In this document: piece by piece, positions 58,018 through 64,000 of the stretch | Position numbering within the stretch: position 1 is the first letter of the stretch | Layout of the letters: each line of letters opens with the position of its first letter | DNA from: Haematococcus lacustris | Lineage: Eukaryota; Chlorophyta; Chlorophyceae; Chlamydomonadales; Haematococcaceae | Assembly: GCA_030144725.1 (NCBI GenBank) | Contig: JASKMD010000027.1 | Coordinates: 2,700,204 to 2,764,203 of the forward strand | Length of the DNA: 64,000 nt | Direction: 5' to 3' | Notes under the pieces: model-generated | Told to the model about the DNA's origin: nothing | What the model saw: the letters and a program-made list of their open reading frames with translations, nothing else | Databases searched by the model: none | Program-made: the position numbers and the translations under genes

Positions 58018-59224
58018 GACATACCCAGCAGCAACAGCAGCAGCAGCAGAAGAAGCATAGATACAGCCAGCAGCAGCCGCAGCAGAAGCATAGATACAGC
58101 CAGCAGCAGCAGCAGAAGCATAGATACAGCCAGCAGCAGCAGCAACAGCACCACCACCACCACCATGGACATACCCAGCAACAGCAGCAGCCGCAGCAGC
58201 CAGAAGCACAGGTCAGGTGCTACATCCCATCAACCCCGACCTGCCCTCAGCCTACCCCGAGCTGCTGCCGACTTTCATGCCATCAACCATGTTGTTGCAG
58301 GGCTGGAATGGAACCTGAAGGCCAGGGGCGTGCCAGGGGAGCAGGTGCACTGGGCTTGGCCCTTGACCCATGGCCCTTGCCCTCCCACCCCTCACCTTGA
58401 CGAAGGCTTCGGCAAAGCCTCGAGCTACACCCTCATCCCTGGCTGACTGGCTCACCACCTGACCTCCTGCTGCTGCTGCCAGACCCCCTGGCCCTCCCGC
58501 TTCAGCCTTGGCCAGCTGCCTGGATGCGTTGCTGAGGTTCCCAGCCGCCAGGGCTTGGGCCTGGGCCGCTGTTCTGCCAGAGGTGGCGCTGGCTGCCCTT
58601 AGACCCAGGTTCAAATCCTCGTGGCGGGGAGGTGCTGGGCAAGCCATGCTGTGAGCCCGCCCCTCCACCGCCATCACCCCTGCCCCAGCCTCCCCAGTCA
58701 CTCTTTTCCCTCGCACGGTCACCCCCCCCATGCGCCCACCCTGTGCATGGCTCATGGAGTGGGAACGGCCATGGGTGGCAAGCGGGGGGCTGGAGGAGGA
58801 GGGAGTCCCACCCATGCAGTGCTCCATGTGGTCTGCATTGTGCATGCTCTGAACCTCAAGCCTTTGCAAGGCCAGGTTGAGCAGCAGGTTGGCTGAGGAG
58901 GTGGTGCTGCCCATGCTGACCATGCTACATGTCTCGCCCCACCTGCTGCCCGCCCGCCCCCCCAGCCCCCCCCTGCCACCCCCCGCTGACCTGGCACTGC
59001 CAGGCGTGCCACAATGCACCCCCATGACGTTCATGTAGGCATGCGCCGGGTGTGACCCACCGTTCAACCAAGTGTGACTGCTGTGAGGCTGGTCACTCCC
59101 CTGCATGACCAGGGTGGTGTTGGGAGCCAGGGTGGTTTGAACCCCGGTGACAGCAGCTGGGTGAACAGGGACGCTGGAAGTCAGTGCCCGAGCCACCACT
59201 ACCGCAGAACCATGAGGAGCCCCC

Positions 59225-59259
<35 letters not shown>

Positions 59260-60876
59260 GCTGTCCAGCTGCATGCCGGGGGGCGCCCCAGGGGAGGAGA
59301 CGGAGGGCAGGCGGCGTAGGGCGTACTGGCCCCGGCCTGGCCCCAGCTGCTGCAAGGCAACAGGCCCTGCCCCATCCGCCACTACCCTCCCTCGAGCGGC
59401 GGTGGGAGGAGGCTGGGAGGAGCAGGAGGGGAGGGGGCCAGCAGGGGCCAAGTCCGCCCCGGACCCCCACGGTGGAGGGGCCATTGATAAGCAGCTGGCT
59501 TCGGAAGCGTCAGGGCAGGGGTGAGGGTGGTGCTGGGGAGGGCTGCTGCGCAACAGCATAGTCAGCAGCAGCTTGGCCTTGGACAGGGCCGAAGCTGGCT
59601 TGGTCGGGCCTGTGGGCTGACTGCTGACTTGGGCTGGCTCAGCCAAGGTGTCACCCCGCTGCTGCTTGCTCTCCCCACATTCCCCCTCCCCTTCCCCCTC
59701 GCCCTCCCCCTCGCCCTCCCCCTCCTCCTCCCACTGATCCTGCCCACTAGGGTAAGGGATGGAGCCGCTGCCATGGGGGCAGGGGTGCAAACAGGGGACG
59801 CCAGAGGGGAGGGTGTACAGCCCAGAGCGCAAAACAGCCATCTTGGTCGCTGCATCGAACACATTGATGGGCTGGGGCAGGCCCCTGCCGGAGGTAGAGG
59901 GTGAGGACAGCACTGGGCCACCCGACGAAGACGAGGAGCCTTGCCTCCCCGCCCGCTGCTGCTGCTGGCTGCTGCTGTGCAGGTAGGCGGCTGCATGCGG
60001 GTAGGTTGAGGTGGTTGCGGTGCAGTTGGTGGTTGGGCAGCTGATGGGGTGGTTGCCGGAGTCCAGGCTGTTGTTACGGGCCAAGTGGGCAGGGCTGCCC
60101 ATGCCACCACCACTGCCTCCGCTGCTGAAACCGCGCAGCAGCTCGAGGCCATGGCCATGGGGTCGGGAGGAGGTAGTGTGACGCGGGGCAGCCCCCATGT
60201 GTGAGGGAGTGAGGAGTGAGGTGGCAGCATCCAGGCTGGACATGAGGCCCAGCCTAGCTGTTGGGGCGGAGGCAGAGCTGGTGTTACCAGCCAACCACCG
60301 CTCAACCACCTGGCGGTGCATGGTGCTGCGGGCCTGGCTGTCAGACAGCCCAGGTCTTGAACCCATGAACTCTGGCTCCTGTGGGGCCTCAGATGCCCAC
60401 GAGTCCTCTGCACCACCCAGGCCCTTGGCTGGCCTGTCTCCCTCCCCTTCCAGTGCTGACACAGACTGCGCATGGGCAGTTAGGGTGGTTGCAAACTCTA
60501 AGTGCCCCATCCCAGCATCGGCTGCAGCCCTGGCAGCAGCTGCATGGGAGGCAAAAGCAGAGGGGGCTAGGTCACCCCCTCCAGACAAGCGACAGGGCGT
60601 AGGGGGCAGTAGCTGGGGAAGGGAGGGCTTGGGCGTGACATCTTGAGGAGGTGCCTCCTCCGTGACCTCGTGAAATGGATGAGAGGCGCTGACCACCAAT
60701 GAGCTCCGCTCCGCTGCTGAGCTAAAGTCGCAAGCAGGCAGCTTGCTCATTGGGGCCAACGAGCCGCATTGAGCTGGCCGCATTGAACTGCTGCGTTGAG
60801 AGGCGTCGGCCGGCTCCCATTGCTCGCCAGGCGCAGGCGCAAAGCAGCCCGCAAGTAAGCGGCCCCAAGCTGGCAT
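55720..60876 (-). CDS. protein with long disordered N-terminus and C-terminal NTF2/SnoaL-like domain
   Basis: Exons on the minus strand: 60876-58396, 57914-57779, 57265-57075, 56692-56295, 55789-55720 (TGA). Every junction keeps phase; 3276 nt, 1091 residues. Exon 1 (827 residues) is low complexity, rich in Ser, Gly, Ala, Pro and His, with an acidic (EG)n run and poly-Ala. Exons 2-5 give a pattern typical of the NTF2-like fold: GGAFAAEAIMVTHDNQEFVG RTAIIRRLNAG, a helix (MEQFLKMLGVE), then strands TVVVVTYTFKAGMR and FKLQDRFKVKAGVITRLRRL. A Ser-rich insert of about 100 residues lies inside the fold. Such domains act as small-molecule enzymes or as assembly and binding modules; which applies is not visible. 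The spread of the fold over four short exons, after one giant exon, suggests two evolutionary parts. Confidence 0.82.
57975..58200. repeat. CAG-rich repeats in an intron of the NTF2-like gene
   Basis: (CAG)n runs with three spaced copies of GAAGCATAGATACAGC between them. They lie in the intron between exons 1 and 2. Confidence 0.85.
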
Positions 60877-61553
60877 TGCTGCTACAGGCGCTCAGGGTCT
60901 CAGCCCTGCGTCACGCAATGAGGTGACGGCCGGTTTGTAATGCGCCTTTCACTGAGCCACGCTGGGCTCTGAGTGCACCGCGCTGCTACACGACACTGGC
61001 TCTGCGCACCTTGAGGACGCCCCTGGGCTGAGGCTGAGGCCGAGGCTGTCAAAATACAGAGTGTCGTCGCCGCAGTGTGACAGGCAGGCCGACGTGCAAA
61101 TTCCTGGCCTGGGTGTAGTTGCGAACCCCAGTGCCAGACTGCGAGACAGCAGATCTGACAACTGGTGCGTGCGGGATGCATGATGACTGACCGGACGCGC
61201 CCGCCCCCATGCCTGACTTGGCCTCACCTCGGCCCTGCACACCTGAACCTCGGCCTCATCTCTCGCTGTGGCATTAACGCGCAAAGAAAGTAAAGCGCAA
61301 GGATCGAAAAAAATGTATCCTAGTATCCCACACCGTAGTTCACGGCGAGGGCCGGGTTGCCGGGTGCAGGGGGCCCGGCAGGAGGGTGAAGGTTGCTGCG
61401 GCAGGCTAAGGCCACGCGGCGACGAAAAAGATACCAGCATTGGGGTCGCTGCACGTATTTGCCTGTTTTGTGAGGATGTGGCCTGTAGGTGGGGCCCAGC
61501 GTCAAGCAAAACCCCACGGGAACAGAAGCAGCATGGACGTGTCTGTGCAGACT
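60877..61553. other. upstream region of the NTF2-like gene; no other gene recognised
   Basis: Holds the presumed promoter of the minus-strand gene that starts at 60876. Open frames here have no recognisable protein pattern. Confidence 0.5.
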
Positions 61554-61611
61554 GTTAGAAACCACTTCTCCTAGCCACTGTGCATCTTGGCTAGGAGAAG
61601 TGGTTTCTAAC
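61554..61611. repeat. 24-bp perfect hairpin
   Basis: Arms 61554-61577 and 61588-61611 are exact reverse complements around a 10-nt loop (CTGTGCATCT). Beyond the arms GTCTGTG recurs in inverted form after a small offset. Confidence 0.95.
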
Positions 61612-61726
61612 ACAGACCTGTCCGAACATAATGCACGGCACTAGCCCTCCTGCACTACCCCGCAATGCTTCCAATTTTGGAGCAGTGTGCATTGAGCAGC
61701 AGTCTCCGGACTCGAGACCGGTACCG

Positions 61727-62206
61727 GCAGGGGCAGGGGCAGGGGCAGGGGCAGGGGCAGGGGCAGGGGCAGGGGCAGGGGCAGGGGCAGGGGCAGGGGC
61801 AGGGGCAGGGGCAGGGGCAGGGGCAGGGGCAGGGGCAGGGGCAGGGGCAGGGGCAGGGGCAGGGGCAGGGGCAGGGGCAGGGGCAGGGGCAGGGGCAGGG
61901 GCAGGGGCAGGGGCAGGGGCAGGGGCAGGGGCAGGGGCAGGGGCAGGGGCAGGGGCAGGGGCAGGGGCAGGGGCAGGGGCAGGGGCAGGGGCAGGGGCAG
62001 GGGCAGGGGCAGGGGCAGGGGCAGGGGCAGGGGCAGGGGCAGGGGCAGGGGCAGGGGCAGGGGCAGGGGCAGGGGCAGGGGCAGGGGCAGGGGCAGGGGC
62101 AGGGGCAGGGGCAGGGGCAGGGGCAGGGGCAGGGGCAGGGGCAGGGGCAGGGGCAGGGGCAGGGGCAGGGGCAGGGGCAGGGGCAGGGGCAGGGGCAGGG
62201 GCAGGC
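61727..62206. repeat. (GGGGCA)n hexanucleotide array
   Basis: About 480 bp, 80 units, no variant seen. Confidence 0.97.
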
Positions 62207-62410
62207 CACTCTGCACGCATTTCTCACATTCAGCTTTTGACATTTAACCAACGTTGCGCAAGACATACTGCATGATGATGACCGCTGCAGTAGATGTGTG
62301 CTGCCATTCTAAGATATAAGCCAGACTACAATGTTCAATGTTTGTAGTCACCACGCTATACAAGCGAAACATGGTTTGTTACCAATGGACACATAGCCGC
62401 CTGCTCCAGC

Positions 62411-62690
62411 TTATTGATCAGGGGCCAGGTGCGGCAGGGGGGTGGGCCTGGCTTGGGCTTGGGCACGGGGAGTTGGGGCCTGGGCAGGAGGGCCAGGTGG
62501 GCAGGGGGGAAAGGGAGGGGGGTGCACCTCATGGCACCACATCAGGCCCCGCACCGGCTCGCCATGCCACTGGCTCCAGGCTGGGCGCACCAGCCGCTGG
62601 ATCACCTGGCCTGCTGGGGGTAACCAGTCTGCAGGCCTAGGCCGGTCCCGTGGCAGGTGCAGCTCGCAAGCCTGGGGGGCATGCACAGTT
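62411..62690 (-). pseudogene. dispersed protein module, copy 2, partial
   Basis: Minus-strand frame with RPRPADWLPPAGQVIQRLV, RPAWSQWHGEPVRGLMWCHE and a Pro-rich stretch, closely matching the first part of copy 1 (52412-52990). The frame stops soon after the Pro-rich part (HLAPDQ), and the conserved C-terminal part ending RGIDGRARNNA is absent. Confidence 0.6.
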
Positions 62691-63072
62691 GAGCTGACAC
62701 GGGTGGCCTACAATTGCTCCAGCCCTGCTGAGTCCTATGTCGTCATCCAGTTGTGCAGGCGTGTCATGCTTTCTGCTCGCCAGTCAACATGTAATACCAG
62801 TTGTTTCTGAAACATACAAAGGCAACCTTGTGCACCTAGAATTGCGATGGACACCCTAGCAATAATTATACAAACATACGAGGGCAAAAAACCAAACCAT
62901 GGCTTGCAAATGCCGTCTCATCGCCGTAGCTCGAGCCGCTGGTGAAGGTGAATCGCGACTTTGTGAGGACCAATCCGCTCAATAACCGCTCAATCAAGAG
63001 CACAACACACGTTAAGACTATGCTGTTGTTGTAGCCTGAACAGCTCTACATAAGTAGCAGTTCCCTAGGAAG
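62691..63072. promoter_or_regulatory. upstream region of the myosin gene
   Basis: Contains no supported exon and should hold the promoter of the gene starting at 63073. No clear TATA box seen. Confidence 0.35.
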
Positions 63073-64000
63073 ATGGCAGCAGCAACCCACACCGTCGGGT
63101 CCAGGGTATGGGTTAGGGACGACGTGGAGTCCTGGGTGAAAGGGGAAGTCGTGCGCGCTGACGGGCCCTTGCTGGTCGTGAGAACAGAGCGAAGTTCAGA
63201 AGTGAAGGCAAAGCCCGAGGATCTGCCACTGCAGAACCCGGATGCACAGAGCGTCGAGGTGCGTGCCAGCTGATGCGTTTTAACAGCGCGCCAGCAACAG
63301 CTCAAGTAAACCCTGACGCACGACACAAGCATCAGACTGGCTTATCGCGCAGGACATGACTCGCCTGTCCTACCTGCACGAGCCCAGTGTTTTGTGGAAT
63401 CTCAAATCGCGCTATCAGCACGATGACATCTACACCTTCACGGGCACTATCCTCATTGCCGTGAACCCATTTGCCTCGCTGCCGCACCTGTATGGAAAGC
63501 ACATGATGGACCAGTACAGGGGCGCTGATCTTGGGGAGCTCTCACCACATGTCTACGCCATCGCAGACGCAGCTTACCGGCAAATGCGAAAAGAGTGGAA
63601 GGGTCAATCAATCCTGGTGCGTGGTGCATGGAGTGGGATGATGCCTGGCAATTGGGGGGTTCTTCATGTGCCTGCACTGTCCTCATGCCTTGCAGGTCAG
63701 TGGCGAGTCTGGCGCAGGCAAAACAGAGACCAGCAAGCTTATCATGAAGTACCTGGCATACATGGGCGGCTACTCAGCAATGGGCGAGAGCCAGACGAGC
63801 GGCAGGAGTGTGGAAGAGCAGGTCTGACAACCTCTTCAGCACAGCCATCTTAGGAGCAGCCCAGCCATGTGTTTCCATGCAAGCCATGTGATGCCCACAA
63901 CGGTACAGCTGGCAAATAGCACAGCCAGAGCGGCATGCATTGCCACTGCCACAGGTCTTGGAGTCGAACCCTTTGCTGGAAGCGTTTGGCAATGCCAAGA
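63073..64000 (+). CDS. myosin heavy chain, class XI-like, 5' part
   Basis: Actin-based motor; class XI myosins move organelles in plants and algae. Exons 63073-63258, 63353-63616, 63696-63821 and 63955 to the window end, phase 0 at every junction. The start [20 protein letters not shown] fits the short SH3-like N-terminal domain of class XI. The motor then begins ([56 protein letters not shown]). The ATP-binding P-loop [12 protein letters not shown] is intact, followed by [15 protein letters not shown]. The HMM-Y-GA...GELSPHV wording is closer to plant myosin XI than to myosin VIII or II. The rest of the motor, IQ motifs and tail lie beyond the window. Confidence 0.95.

Noticed and set aside
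61591..62275. Open frames through the GGGGCA array (Gly-Ala, Gly-Gln, Pro-Ala, Leu-Pro)
   Set aside because: Same artefact; the frames are open on both strands and end just outside the array.

Overview
The window reads as nuclear DNA of a volvocalean (chlamydomonadalean) green alga. The support is: GC-rich sequence, many short exons with ordinary GT-AG introns, long perfect G-rich minisatellites, chromodomain Ty3 elements, and plant/algal gene content (class XI-like myosin, GRAM-VASt protein, U1-70K). Haematococcus is my best guess, from remembered resemblance of the C-terminal module at 52412-52990 to proteins of that genus; this is inference. A 500-base run of N at 11130-11629 is an assembly gap.

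Layout. 1-5437: a minus-strand Ty3 element (LTR 5139-5437, frameshifted gag, pol running off the window). 7164-11128: the 3' exons of an unidentified minus-strand gene full of G-rich arrays. 11630-17992: an essentially complete plus-strand Ty3 chromovirus with identical visible LTR sequence, followed by a probable minus-strand exon (17993-18111) that it abuts. 20833-25400: an unidentified five-exon gene whose largest intron holds a hAT element with a broken transposase and a Ty3 integrase fragment. 26544-27455: a non-autonomous hAT element with a perfect 8-bp target duplication. 27741-39597: a 17-exon GRAM-VASt-transmembrane gene (Aster/LAM-type sterol transfer family). 41421-48042 (minus): nine-exon U1 snRNP 70K gene. 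48372-51940: a leucine-carboxyl-methyltransferase-family SAM methyltransferase, divergent from U1-70K. 52412-52990 and 62411-62690: two copies of a dispersed protein module. 55720-60876 (minus): five-exon gene with a long disordered N-terminus and a C-terminal NTF2/SnoaL-like fold. 63073-64000: start of a myosin heavy chain.

For the multi-exon genes, exon borders were chosen by hand from splice signals, and every junction given keeps the reading phase. This is strong internal support, but no transcript evidence was available. The genes do not form a pathway; they are separate eukaryotic loci among transposons. The most unusual signals are in the two Ty3 elements. Both have gag and pol in one frame separated by a single UAG in the same 13-nt context, and both LTRs carry a tRNA-like module with the same spacing between D-loop-like and T-arm (B-box) sequences.
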